A stretch of DNA of 64,000 nt from Camelus bactrianus (taxonomy: Eukaryota; Chordata; Mammalia; Artiodactyla; Camelidae). The translations under genes and the position numbers were made by a program. Position 1 is the first letter of the stretch. Each line of letters starts with the position of its first letter. The notes beneath the pieces are model-generated. The model did no database searches. It was not told where the DNA came from and saw nothing but the letters and a program-made list of their open reading frames with translations. Below, piece after piece: positions 27,201-42,200 of the stretch. The DNA is taken from positions 73,507,001 through 73,571,000 of the forward strand of contig NC_133544.1 in assembly GCF_048773025.1 (NCBI RefSeq), written 5' to 3'.

Positions 27201-30200
27201 AAATTTTTCCTTGAATGATCTCTCAGAGCAGTGGTTTTCAATTCTTATTTTGTTTTTTGACAAGAAATTAGACAATTATAAAAAACCATAATGCTGAACC
27301 TAAAAATACAGAGGAAGTAAAAGTATAGAGCTACTGGGATTGAAGTTGTGGGGAGAGTTTCATGACATCACCTCCTTGGGTTTTGCTTTCACTTCTCAGG
27401 GTCTTTCTGTGGAACCGTGGGAAATACACTGTGAAAACCACTGACCTAGAAAAAGGCTTTTTTTAACCAGAAAAGGACAATGAGCCAGAGAATGGAAAAT
27501 TGTGGCATCTCATATCACCTTTGATTCCCTCGGGGAGATTATTTCCAACTAACACTACTGACCAAAAAAAAAAAAAAAAAAAAGCCAGAGGTATCAGATT
27601 AAGAAGAAGCAGAACCAAAGAGAAACAGAGTCTGACCAAACCTGCCAGGTTCAGATGCTGTTTAGGTGACAGACATAGTGAGAAGTGAATCAGAAACTGT
27701 TGCTCTCACACCAACCTGAGCTCTGTGCTTCCCACCCCAATTCAGCTCCTAATCTTTCCCTACGCAGCACTGTGGAAGCATGTTAGGACACTATCATTTT
27801 GTTTTAGCGACAGAGAAATACTCAAAAAATTTGTCAATTTATTGTGGAGGATTCACAGGAAATAGTCCTCACCTCAAAGAGATGTGAAGGTAAGGTATCT
27901 AAGATGAGATCATGCATGCCAATAGCAGCATGAGGGGATGCCAAGTGAATCAAAGCAGAAAGATCATAGTCACCCAGATTGGGTCAGGAAACCTTTAGGG
28001 AAGTGGAACAGTTGAGCTTTGAAAGATGTATAGGTCCCAAGTCTTTGCAGGGGAGAATGGAGCTATACTGTTCATTAATAATGTGGTAATTGATAATCCT
28101 TTGTGTGTTTCAGTGATGGGGATGCTTACCGACTTTATAACCTAGATGTCTACGGATATAAAATACATGACAAAATGGGCATTTATGGTTCAGTGCCTTA
28201 TCTCCTGGCCCACAAACTGGGCAGGACTCTAGGCATTTTTTGGCTGAATGCCTCAGAAACACTAGTGGAGATCAGTACAGAACCTGCAGTAAAGGTGAGC
28301 TATGGATCATGGCTGCATGTCATACTTAACAGAGGAAACAAAACTGGTGAAGTGTAATCGTGGCTCTGGGCTATGTAGTGGCAGTCCTCTGCCACCAGAG
28401 TCTTCACAGTATAGTCAGTGAAAGTTATTGGTATGTACTAAAGAAACAGACTATTATACACATATAGATGTGTGTTGTAGGTTAGAGGGAAATTTTTCAG
28501 ATCTTCATTCCATCCCTTTTCCAGTACACACTGACCCAAATGGGCCCAGTTGCCGCTAAACAGAAGGTCGAATCTCGAACTGATGTGCGCTGGATGTCAG
28601 AGAGTGGAATCATTGATGTTTTTCTGCTGACAGGACCTACACCTTCTGACGTCTTCAGGCAGTACTCATACCTTACAGGTACTTGCATGTGGACGTGCCA
28701 GTTTCTTGTTCTGTTGTATTTCCTCTATCCCATGTATCATCACTAAGTTAATATTTGTTGCATACCATATAGAATTTATAAAAAAAAGTACCCAAGCTTT
28801 TTAAGAAGCAAGCATTTCTTTTCCCACTTTCATTCCATTCAGCTTGGTTAAACATTCCACTGGGCTGGAAGATCTCCATTCTCTAATCCCTAATACTCAC
28901 CATCTTCCGTCCTTGGAGCCGTTAATCCCTGGGCTTTCTCTAACTTTGTCGCAGGTGACAAGGATCCCAACCTGAACTTGTCTATGTTCTCTTCTTCATT
29001 AAAATATACCACTGGCTTTAGCACCAAAGCATTTTAAATGATTGTCTCAATTGATGCAGAAAAAGGGTTTGACAAAATCCAACACCATTTCATGATAAAA
29101 ACATTCAGAAGACTAGGAATAGAAGGAAATTTCTTCAACATGATAAAAGGCTTTATGAAAAATCCACAGCTAATATCACACTCTATGGAGAAGGACTGCA
29201 AGGTTTCCCCTAAGATCAGAAACAAGATGAGGCTGCCTGCCTTCACCACTGCTACTGAACATTGTAGTCAAAGTTCCAGCCAGAGAAATTAGGCAAGAAA
29301 AAGAAATAAAAGGCATCCAAATTGGAAAGGAAGATGTAAAATTATCTCTATTCACAGATGATGTGATACTATATGATAGAAAATCCCAAAGAATACACAC
29401 ACACACACACATATACAAACTACTAGAACTAATAATAAACAAATTAACCGAAGTTGCAGGTTACATTATCAACACACAAAATCAGTTGTGTTTCTATACA
29501 CCAGCAGTGAACAATCTAAAAAAGAAATTGAGAACATAATTACATACAGTAACATTCAAAAAAATAAAATACCCAGGAATAAACTTAACCAAGGAGGTGA
29601 AAGACTTATATGCTGAAAACTACAAAAAATTCCCGAATTAGAGAAGGCCTAAATAAATGGGAAGAAATCACATGTTCATGGATTGGAAGACTTAATATTG
29701 TTAAGATGACAATACTACTGAAAGCAATCTACAGATTCACTGCAGTCCTTGCCAAAATGGCCATTTTTTTTTAAGGAAATGGGAAAGCTGATCTTCAAAT
29801 TCATATGGATTTTCAAAGGGCCCTGAATAGCCAAACAATCCTGAAAACAACAACGATAACAATGTTGAAGGACTCATACTTCCCAATTTCAAAACTTACT
29901 ACAAAGTTAAAGGTAGTCCAAATGATGTGGTACTGGCATAAGGATAGTAATGTAACCCAATGGAATAGAATTGAGAGTCTAGAAAACCATACATCTCTGG
30001 CCAATTGATTTACAATAAAGGGTTCAAGACCATTCAATGGGGAAAGAATTATCTCTTAGCCACGTGGTACTGAGACAACCGGATATCCACATGCAAAAGA
30101 ATGAAGTTGGACCCCTATCTCACACCATATACAAAAAATAACTCAAAATGGGTCAATGATATAAATATAAGTGCCGAAGTCATAAGACTCTTAGAAAAAA

Positions 30201-33200
30201 AAATGAGTAAATCTTCATGACCTTGGATTTGTCAACAGATTTTTAGATATGACACTAAAATCATGGGCAAAAGGAGAAAAAACTAGGTAAGTTGGACTTT
30301 AAAAACTTTTGTGCATCAAAGGATATTATCAAGAATGCGAAAAGGTGACTTACAGAATGGGAGAAAATATTTGCAAATCATATATTTGAAATGGTCCAGA
30401 ATCCAGAATATATAAAGAACTTGTAACTCAACAACAAAAGGAACAATCAAATTCTGAGATGAAAGGGCTTAAATAGACATTTCTCCAAAGAGGATGTACA
30501 AATGGGTTAACAAGCACATGAAAAGATGCTCCGCAGCATTAGTTATTAGGAAAATGTAAATTAAAATCACAATGATATGCTGCTTCATACCCACTAGGAC
30601 AGCTAAATCCAAAAAAAGAAAAGAAAAGAAAAGGTGTTGGTGAGGATGTGGAGAAGTTGGAAACTCATATGTTGACGGTGGGAAAGTAAAATGGTTCAGC
30701 TGCTGTGGAAATAGTTTGGCTGTTCCTCAAAAGCTAAACATAGAATTGCCATATGACCTAGCAGGATGATTAATTTATGTGTCAACTCGCCTAGATCATG
30801 GTTCCCAGATATTTACATCTAGACATTAGTCTAGATGTCACTGTGAAGTTATTTTTTAGATGAGATTAACAGTTAAATCAGTAGACTTTGAGCAAAGCAG
30901 ATTACTCTTTATAATGTGGGAAGGCTTCACCCAGTCAGTTGAAAACCTTAAGAGAAAAAGACTGAGATGTCCCCTAAAGAAAAAGGAATCTGTCTTCAGG
31001 CTGCCTTCACACTCAAGCTACAACTTCAACTCTTCCTTGAGTCTCCAACCTGCTGGCCTGCCTGCAGAATTCAGAGTTACTGGCCCCCATAATCACATGA
31101 GCCAGTTCCTTAAAACCAATCTGTCATTCTCTCTCTGTGTATATGTATAAATATGTACATACATACACACACAGCCTGTTGCTTCTGTTTCTCTGCAGAT
31201 CCCTGACTAACACCCCACAACAGTTCCATGCTTAGATTATACTCCAAGGAACTGAACAAGAGCTTGAACAGATACTTGTATGCCAATGATCACTGCGGCA
31301 TTATTTACGGTAGCCAAAACGGTGGATACAAGCCGAGTGCCCATCAAAGATGAAGGGCTAAACAAAATGTGGTATATACAGAAAATGGAATCTTATTCAG
31401 CCATAACAAGGAGTGCAGTTCTGATACATGCTACAACATGGAAGAACCTTGAAAGCATTGTGCAAAATGATATAAGCCAGACACAAAAGGACAAATATTA
31501 GATGTTTCCACTTACATGGTGTACCAACAGTAGGCAAATTCAAAGAGACAAAAAGTAGATTAGCAGTTCTCAGGGGCTAGAGAGTGGGATGGGGAATTGC
31601 AAGTTGTTGCTTAATGGTTACAGAATTTCTGTTTAGAGTGACACAAGAATTTTGTAACTAGCTAATGGTGATGCTAGTACTACCTTGTGAATGTAATGCC
31701 ACTGAACTGTACACTTAAAAAGTTAGAATGGCAAATTTCATGTTATATGCATTTTACCACAATTTTTTTAAGTTGGTAATGGAATATACCCTACCCTCTA
31801 AAAAAAAAAAAAACCCACATTGAATTGTGTGCCCTATATAGGTGAATTGTATGGTATATGAGTTACATTATCAATAAAGCTGTTAAAAATAAAAGTAATG
31901 TGCATCACTTCTGCTGAATTCTGTTGTTAAAGTTTCCTGAGTCTTGCCCATTTTCAATGGAAGAATTGGATTCCAATTTTGATGGGAGGAACAACAAAGA
32001 ACTTGTGGATATGGGAAGACAGTCATGTAGGAATAAGTCCCATCAAGGCCTACCTACAGCCTGTTTCAACGTCGTTGTTAGAATAAGCCTGGTTTACAGG
32101 AAAGCTTCAAAAACAATGGATCTGCCACCGTGGTCAAAGAAGTCTGATTTATAAGTTTGTAGATTATCTGTTGATTCCTGATGAGGGTTGAGCTCAATAA
32201 TGTCCCACCAACTCTCCCTGCCAACACTGTGTTAATTTTTGGCTAAATGATATGCAATGTTTGCAGTTTTCAAATGCTCTGGAGTATCAGATGCTTTAAT
32301 CCATCCCACTTTTCCCCTGGAGACCCCCTCCCAGACCTCTGTCTGGACTTTTTTTCTCTAGGTTCCCTGCACAGCTGTCGTCCTAGGACTTACAGTTTTC
32401 TGTTTGCTATTTTGTAGTGTTAGAGCTGTCCTCTCTTGAGTGCCCTTTGTCTTCTTTTTTGTGGTTTATTACCTTGTTATTGTTTGTTGTTTGAAGCCTC
32501 TTCTGGTCGTTTCCTATAAAAGTGTGCATCAGAGGTACACTTTTTCCATCTTTGCAGATACGAAAACATCTTTTTACCTTCACTCTTGTTTGGTGGAACA
32601 GAACCCGTTAATATTTATTTTTCCCTAAGCTTATCATGTTCTTCTCTGCCTCCATGTCTTTTCTATTCCCTGTGCCTGAATTCTGTATCCATTCTCCCCA
32701 TTTCATATACTCTTAATTTTTCTTTAAGATTCAAATCGAGTGTTACCACCTCTGTGAAGCCTTTCACGACACCACATTTCACTGCAGGCAGAATTTATTG
32801 GCCCCACTGCATTCCCACAGCACTATGCTGATACCTTTAACATAGCAGTTATATCTCAGTGGAGAACAGCGTATTCACACACCTGCATCATCAGCGAAAT
32901 TGTTACTTTCTTGAGCATAAGGGCTCGGCTTTCTTCTTGATATTCTAAATACCAGGCTCAGTGCTTAGACCTCGTAGACATTCGGGAAATGTTTATCAAA
33001 TGTGCAATGATTATTGTGGTAGTAGTTGGCTCAGTTGTCATCTTCCTCTTTTAGGCACACAGGCCATGCCCCCGCTCTTCTCCTTGGGGTACCATCAGTG
33101 CCGCTGGAACTATGAAGATGAGCAGGATGTAAAAGCAGTGGATGCAGGATTTGATGAACATGACATTCCTTACGACGTCATGTGGCTGGACATAGAGCAC

Positions 33201-36200
33201 ACCGAGGGCAAAAGGTACTTCACCTGGGACAAGAAAAGATTCCCAAATCCCAAAAGGATGCAAGAGCTGCTCAGGAGCAAAAAACGTAAGGTAGAATAAG
33301 CCAACACTCTGAACCCTTTTGATACATTTTTAATTTTTTAAAAGTTGCCTTGGCATATTAGTAGAAGAGAGCGATCTGGTTAAAAAAAAGAATGGCTGTG
33401 AAAATAGTACCTTCAAATGTAACTGTAACTGTGATAACAGAGAAGTAATGGTGAAAAGGGGGTAACGCCCTCACCCCTGCCTTAGCTGTCTGGGTCCCTG
33501 TAAGGATGAAGGGGCCTGGCATTCAGTTCAGACCCATGCGTTGTAGCTGCCCTGTCGTGATGTGATGGGTGTCCCCATGCAGAACGGTTTTGATACTGAG
33601 ATTGATGACAGCACACTGGCACCAAGAGGCTGTGAAAAGGTTAATTAATCCCATAGTGAGGTGGGACTCACTTCTAGGGGGAGCAGGGCTGGCTCCCAGG
33701 CTCCTTTGAAAATGGCTTGAGAGAGCTGGGAAAGGAGACGGGCTCAGGTTTGCGGGTGGTTAGAGTGTTGGACTGGGGTGAGGATTCCTGTGCATGTACC
33801 AGGGCTTGTGTGGTTTGAACTTCTTTTTTGCCCCAAAGAACGGAGCATCAGGGCTCTCTGTGTCAGAACACAAGGATGTGGGCAGAAGGGTAAGGGGAGT
33901 TGTGGGGCTTGAAGCTCTTTAACAGTCAATCAGAAATGCAGTCAGATTCTTTATTACACCACTTTTCCTGCATGCTTCCCTGAGGGACTCCACCTGTCAA
34001 TCTAGCCAAGGAAAGAACTAAAATAAAAAATGGGGAGGAGGAGAAGACACTGGAAAGTGTGTGCTGCAGGAGTGGTGGTGGTAACAGCAATAATGAAAAC
34101 AGTGAGGGAGGAAAAAACAGCCAATGCTGTTATTTCCTAATTTCTCAGTTAATAAATAGCTGTCATTTATCAAGTGCTTATTATGGACCAGAGACTATGA
34201 TAAAACACATTACTGCATTCAATCATCAAGAAATTATAAGGTTAAAGAAAAAGAAATTATGAGGTAGATATTATTACCACATTTTTCAGATGAAGGAACT
34301 GAGGCTTAGAGTGGGTTTGTATTTTGCACAAAGGCACACAATGAATAAGTAGCAGGGCAAGAGTGAATCCTGACCTGCCCAACTCCAGAACCTATGTCCT
34401 TATAAGCAGTTATTTATCAGGGCCTTCGAATGTTCAAGATGCTGTAGTAAAGATGGCAGGAATGCGGAGATGAGCTCCTTGGGGTCTCACAGGGAGTGGA
34501 AGAAAGGCAAGTGTACAACAAGCACAATACAGAGCTGTCACATAACTGCCACAGAAAGACCAGGGTACGGGGCAGACCAAGAGGAAGAAGAATGCATCCT
34601 GCTGGACAAAAGCAGGGCTTTGTTTTCAATGAGCTGAGTCTCCAGCTAGTGGAGAAGGGAGAGGGGGAAGAAGGCAGTGCAGCCAGAGGCTGGAGCATGC
34701 CGCCGCCGTGGTGTTTGGAAAGCAGCGCACAGGCTGGCAGGAAAGCAAGGCATGTGTGAGGTTTGAGTAGGGGGAAATTTGACCTTATTTTTGGTTTGCT
34801 TTGTATACATTTGGAGACATTAAAAGTTTTTGAATAAGGGGTTAATATGCAGAATATACAAAGAACTCCTATAACTCAACAACCAAGAAACAACCCAATT
34901 AAAAATTGTGAAAAGGACTTGATAAACATTTCTTCAGAGAAGATACACAAATTGCCAACAGCACATTAAAAATACTGATCATCACTAATCATTAGGGAAA
35001 CGCAAATCAAGACCACAGTGAGATGCCACTTCATACCATTAGAATGACTACTATCAAAAAAACGGAAAATAACAAATATTGGTGAGGATGTGGAGAAATT
35101 GGAACACTTAAGCACTGGGTGTGGGAATGTGAAATGGTGCAACCCCTATGGAAAACAGTGTGGCAGTTCCTCAAAAAATTAAAAGTTAAATTACCATATG
35201 ATCTAGCAATTCCACTGCTGGGTATATTCCCAAAGTATTTTCAAAGGAATTGAAAGCAAAATTTGTATGCACACGTTCATAGCAGCATTATTCACAATAG
35301 CTAAAAGATGAAAGCAACCCAAGTCCATTGATAGTTGAATGGATGAACAAAATGTGGTCTGTACACAGAACACAAAATTATTCAGCCTTTTAAAAGGAAG
35401 GAAATTCTGATACATGCTAAACATGGATGAACCTTGAGGACATTATGCTAGGTGAAATAAGCTTCTCATAAAAAGACAAATACTGTGTGATTTCACTAAT
35501 CTGTAATACCTAGAGTAGTCAAAATCATAGAGACAGAAAGAAGAATGGTGGTTGCCCTTGGCTGAGGAGGAGGAGGGAATAAGTTGTCTTTAATGGGCGT
35601 AGAGTTTCAGTTTTACAAGATGAACCAAATTCTAGACATGGACTGTACAATATACAACATTGTGAATGTATTTAACACTATTGAACTGTACACTTAGAAT
35701 TGGTTGAGATGATGAATTTTATGTTGTGTATGTTAACTACAATGTAAATTTTTTTTAAGTTTTTGAACAATGGAGGATTAAACTGTACTATGTAGAATAG
35801 ATTTGAATAGATATGAAGAAGGATGATTTGAAGGTTGTTCTAGCCAAATAAAGTGGTTTTGAGACCCCTGACTAAGTGGAAGGGATGGTATTAAAAGGCA
35901 GGGAGGGATGCTGGAGACACGCAGCTGTGATCACAGCTTTTCTCAAATCTCCTTCCTAAATGTGCCTGTTCCACTGGGTTTGGGGATTTTTTGTCTGTCT
36001 GTAATACGCTAGTCTCTTTTCTTTAACGTTTGCTTTTGTCAGTAATATTTTAGCTTCTAGATGTCTAGGGAGCAGGGGACTTTGCCTACTTAATTCTTTA
36101 TGTAAAGCACCCAGGGCCACAGAGAGATAGAAGCTTAGTAAATGCCATCTTAAGAACATGTATTGGTGGGCAGCAATAACTGTAAAACAATGCTGGCCTG

Positions 36201-39200
36201 GTTTTGATATCAGTTTATATTTCTATAAGCACATGAAAGGTTATAGGGTTTGACTGGTGTCTGAAATATTTCAGTAATAGTAATAGTTGTTTTGAATAAA
36301 ATTTGAGCTCCAAAACTATGATGAAAACATGTCAATGAACATATGGCTTCTATGAAACTGATGAGATCTTTAAACCTTTATGTCCTGACAGCTTGTGGTC
36401 ATCAGTGACCCCCACATCAAGGTTGATCCCAACTACTCAGTGTATGCTAAGGCCAAAGAACAGGGCTTCTTCGTGAGGAATCATGATGGGGGTGACTTTG
36501 AAGGTGTATGCTGGCCTGGTAAGATATGATTTTATACACCTAGTATCCACTGTTTAGTCCCAGCATAGCTGTCAGTCTAATTTCTTGCAGATGCCTCCTG
36601 CTACATTTTAGGTGCCTTTCCTTAAAGGTGTTACCTCCTTTTATAACTTTCACCTCACACCTGGTACAGTGTGCTCTGTATATATTTGTAAGTCAATGAA
36701 TGAAGGAAAAATAAACAAGCAAACCTCAGTGACATACTATTTCCCTAAGCAAATAAAAATTAAAAGCCAGGGAATGAGAAAAGGAGAGGAGGAGAAAGAA
36801 AGTCCTGTAGTCTGTCTCCCTGTGACTCTTCTTTGCTCTGTTAGCCCAAACTTCTGACTTCCCAGCCTTTTGTGAGAGACCTCAGCTGCCCCTGGCAACT
36901 CTGAATTCTTCATTTCAGAAATTATTAGTTTAAAGCCATGGTAGGAACGCCTCAAGGCCAAAAGCACATCCCCACTCTGTCATGTCACAGCTCTCTGTCA
37001 CACATCCGTGCACGGTAAGAAACCCCATGCATTCCTTTTCCCGCTGTACCACTCACTCATGAACTCTTCTCTGTTCTCTTTAAGAACAGAGGGGTCACTT
37101 CAGAGTATTTGCCATCCCTGCTGGGGCTGTGTTAGACCATCAATGAGGGGCAGGCTCCACCTTGATGCTTGTTCATTGGCATCCCCCTGGCCTTTGGGGT
37201 GGAGAGGCCTAGTGGTTGTCATTGGAGTCCCAGCATTGCCTTTTTCACTCGCTTCTCGCCAGACCATGCCTCTGTATCAGCGGTCTTTGACATTCGCTGT
37301 GAGGAGCCCATTGATTACCCAGCTTTCACATCTGATATCCTTTACATATATCTTACCATGACGACACTATCCCTACCGTCTGCTCTTCTGCCTCTGCAGG
37401 TCTCTCCTCCTACCTGGATTTCACCAATCCCAAGGTCAGAGAGTGGTATTCAAGCCTTTTTGCCTTCTCTGTTTATCAGGTTTGTTTTTATTCTTTTGCT
37501 CTTTTCCTAGTAACTTGGAAGGATAAAATAAGGGAGAAAAGTGATTCAATAGAATTACTCTGCTTCATTAAGCAGCCCTTGGTAAATACTACTTGTACAA
37601 AAAGGCAGGGATGCCAACCACATTACAGACTTTGGTGGTGCCACGAGAGGTGCCATATGAATTACCAAATACACAAAAGCTATGATTTTGACCTCTAATA
37701 TGATAGACTCTATGGTATATCAAAGTACTTAATAATAGAGATTTATTATATTTTCAAATTGTATGAATTTTTACATAAAATAGTATTGTACGATATTACT
37801 AAAGATGATAATGGTATATGTGAAAGTATCTTACAAAGTATAATGTGTTAAAAGGAAGATATAATAATAATTCTTAAAATCATATAAGAAACACAGAGAG
37901 GACTGGAGGGGCCACATCTGGAGAACTGTTTTCTACCAATGGTGGTGATGATAATGATGCCTAATATAAATTGCGTATGTGCTCTGTACCAAGCACAATG
38001 CTAAGCATTTTGTATGCATACCACCATTTCATTTTCACAATAACCCTTTGAAGTTAGAATTGCAATGAACTCTAATCCCACAGATGAGAAAATTGAGGCA
38101 TAGACAAGTTTAAAAACCTGATAAGTTTACCCATTTAGTAAGTGGAGGACCCAAGATTTGAACTTAAGTCTGTTTGCCTCCCAGGCCCATCTCTTAACCA
38201 AACTCTGGTTTCTGAGCATCCTGCATTAGGACATAGAAAATAACTTAGAGCAGGGGTAACCAACTCTTGGGCAAATCTGGCCAGTCTCATTTGTTTCCCT
38301 GTCATCTGTGGCTGCTTTCACATGACAATAGCAGGGTTGAATTATTGAAAGAGAGGCCTTATGGCCTGCAAAATTGAAAATATTTACTATCTGGCCCTTT
38401 CCAAAGAAAGTTTGCCAACCCCTGCCTTAGAGGGTGCTAAAGATGGATAGTCAGAGTAGTTAAATATTTGGAAACCATACAGCCTTGTTCGTAGTATATA
38501 TGATTAGAAATAACTGAAAGTGAAGTCACCAGAAGACACGTTAGCCACCTCCAGGCACTTGAAAGGCCACCAAGTGGGTGAGGCAGCAGCTGTATTCTGT
38601 GGTGTCACAGAAGCAAAGCTAGGCCCTCTCTGTTACAAGGAGCAGGACTTTCAGGAATTAATGGAATGAGCTGCCTGAGGGGCTCCCTGTCATTGGAGCT
38701 ATTGAGTCAAATGCTGAGAGACCAGGGATTCTATAAAAGGGATCACAACACCATGTTAACTAGGTAACAGCTCCTTCCCACTCTAAATCAAACAACTCTG
38801 TGTAGAACGTGAACTATAGATCATGTTAACAAACAGGTATCTTAGCTGTCTAATCTTTCGGAGTAGTAGAGGGAAGGCAGAATCTGCTCACGGACAGCTA
38901 TACTTGCCCCTGGTTAAGCGTGGTAGCGATGATGGATGATGTAGAGGCTACTTGTGAACATTCACAGCCCTCCCTGCAGGGCTTCTCCAGGGTAGACCTC
39001 GGAGTGGACTGGCTGGGCAGCGTGGGAATACAACACAGCACTCTTTCACTCATCAGCAAGTACTTACAGAGAACCTCCTGTGGTTCAGGTTGTAGATCTA
39101 GGCATTTGGGATTTATCAATGAACAACATAGACAAAATTCCCTGTCTTGTGGAACTTTTGTTTTAGTAGAGGACAGAGCATAGACAATAAACATAATAAA

Positions 39201-42200
39201 TAATAAATTAAAAGGAATAGGAAAGAGGAGTAGGGATGGCTATCATATTAACCTTGTCAGTGGAGGAGTTTTATCATGACCAAGATTGACTTCCTAGGGG
39301 TCTACTGACATCCTGCACGTGTGGAATGACATGAATGAGCCCTCTGTCTTTAGAGGGCCAGAGCTAACCATGCAGAAGAATGCCATTCATCATGGCAACT
39401 GGGAGCACCGAGAACTTCACAATATCTATGGCTTTTATCAGGTAAGGCATCTAAAACAAAGCCCACTGGATCTATCTTCCTTGCCTTTTAGGCTAAAAGT
39501 CATTTGCTTTGTAATAACCATACTATACTGTTCCTTTTTCTTTGAATGTATTTTCTGACAACTACAACGGGTCTTAGCAGATTGTAGCCAATGTAAGACT
39601 CATTTCTCCCTTTGCACTTTTTCCTTCTATAATGAACTCAATTAATTAATAGATATTGTGAAATTAATGATAACATAGAAATTTCTTCCTTGACAGGGGC
39701 CATTAGTAAATGGCATTGGATACTACCTGAAAACTTTTATTGAAGTAGGCTGTGTACAAATATATAAACTAAGGCAATTAAAACAAATATTTTGAAATTT
39801 TACAAATGTCTAAATACAGCAAGTTTTATCCTCATACCAGGGGAGTAAGATTCAGAACAGATACACAATTTGAAAAAATATACTTTCTAAATGTAGAAAG
39901 CCTTCCTTAAGTATTTAACCTTCTCAATAGGTGGTGGTAGAATTGTCTTCCACTTGCCAGTCACATCCAGAAAACTTGGCAGTTAACTTGCCCTAATTTA
40001 TACCCATGGTCTTTTGTTGTCTTCAGAATGGAACAGTGTTCCTGTGGCCCTCCCACCAGTTGCTGTTTTCCAGTGGGAGCTGCTGGCTACATACAGCACT
40101 GTTTTCAGATCATATCTGTTTCCTTCTCTAAACAGCCTATTGCTATGACTACAAACTACTTTATAGTTGGAGAATTTTCTTATGTATGCCAGGGCCAGTC
40201 ACTTAACCTCTCTGAATCTCAAGGGGTTTTTTTGGTTAATGAAAACTATCTCAGAGGTTTTTGTGTAAGTTACAAGAGAAAATCTTATAAAAAATACCTA
40301 ACAGTAGTAAGCACCAAATACATGCTACCTTGTTATTTACTAGCATTTCATTTATATTTTAATCAAAGAAAAAATTTCACTTTTTAATAGGGAAATTTAG
40401 TGTAGTTTCATTACGTCATGAAAATTACTTGATCAATTTTTAATATTTTCCATTTCACATTCCCAGCTACTATTTACTTTTTGCATATGAAATAGCTTAT
40501 TGGGGGATGTCTGCACAATTCCACAACCCAATCCTCTCTTTGAAATTTCTTCCTTTCAACTTTATAGCAAATGGCCACTGCAGAAGGACTGATCCAGCGA
40601 TCTAAAGGGAAGGAGAGACCCTTCGTTCTTACACGTTCTTTCTTTGCTGGATCACAAAAGTATGGTAAGGACTGGCTCACATGGTCAGACTTAAAAACAC
40701 AAGCTAGCAACCTGTCTTTTTTTGACCATATATGGTATATGGTGCTACCATGTTGATTCCTTCCTTTTCAGTAGCCATTGGTCAGATCTTAGATTGTAGG
40801 GAGTGATGTGCCCTGAAGTATGCATTTTGTCTTATGAGACAGAGTAAACCAGTTTTAATAAAGTTTAGTTACTTGTTTCCCACTGAAGAATTGGCCACTT
40901 AGTTATTTGGAGAATAACTTCAGAGTAGCTCAGTTTGCTGGGATGGTCATCTCTGATCTTGTCTCATTGATTTATCAAAACCAGAGAAAATACACTTCTA
41001 ACACATCCCTTCAACCACCTGTTCCCCTTAGCAATTTGGCTTAAAATAGACCTGGCTCTTGCTTGTGCTCAGGGTCATCTATAACTGGATCCGGTTTGCT
41101 AGCTAATGCAGATCTAGTTCAACTTAACCATCCCGTGGCAGGAAGGCTATTTTAAGCCCCCTGGACTTGCATAAATAACATCAACTTAGGTCCTAGTTTG
41201 AAGAATCCAGCCTTTATTGTACCATAGACATTAGTCGGCCTCTTGCTCCACCCCTAGAAACCAGCCCCTGTGGTAGTCTGGAAAAGGTCAAAATATTATC
41301 ATCAGGCAAAGATTCCTATACAGTGATCTCACCACAGAATTGGTCCTTAAAATAAAAAAGAAGTAAAGAAAATCTAAGTATGTAACAGTAAGGGAATAGT
41401 TATAAAGCTATGGTATATCCATATGATAGACTATCATAAGGTTATTTAAAATTGCAGGAGAAAATTTTTGTGACATCATAATAAATTTAAAAAGAAAAGC
41501 AGAATACCTAAATGTTTATATATTATCCTGATTTTGTTTAAAAATAAATAAATAAATAAATAAATGTATGTAGGTAGTAATCTAAGTAAATAAAGTACTG
41601 TGGTGATTATGAGTGATTTTTTCTTTTTACCTATCTCTATTTTCCAAATTCTCTACAAGTATCCTTTTTAATCACTCTAAAAAGTAAAATATTTTAATGA
41701 AAACATTTATAAGCAGCAGTTTAAAAAGATAATAGAAAATATGCATACTCAGTTATCTTTGATCTCTTAAATATTGGCCCACTGCCTAGTCTTCAGTTCT
41801 CTGTGTGAAACTATCAGCTCTGCCCCAAAGCACAGTGAGTGAGCAGAGAACACTATTGTGTCAAGTCCTGTGCTGAGACCAATGGCCAGAGAGAGCTTCT
41901 GACTAAACAACCATGAGACATGAAAACATCTGCATGTTTACATGAACTTTGTTTCTTGATAAAAATGTTGTCATATGGGTTTCAAAATCATTATGTAGAT
42001 ATATACATACCTCATTTGAAGTCAAAGAGAAATTACTAGAGTACTATTTTAAATGAAAAGCCCCTTGAAAATATTTTTCTTTGCTGGCCATAGGACAGCC
42101 TAACATTTCTATGGAAGATTTAAACAAAAATAGATACCAAAACTATTTTGATAAAAGATAGACAAGAATGTTTCAGGAGTAATCTGGACTTAGTACAATA

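Noticed and set aside
37008-37510. Two open frames of 113-117 codons in intron 12 and exon 13
   Set aside because: They are out of frame with GANC in exon 13 and have no protein character upstream.
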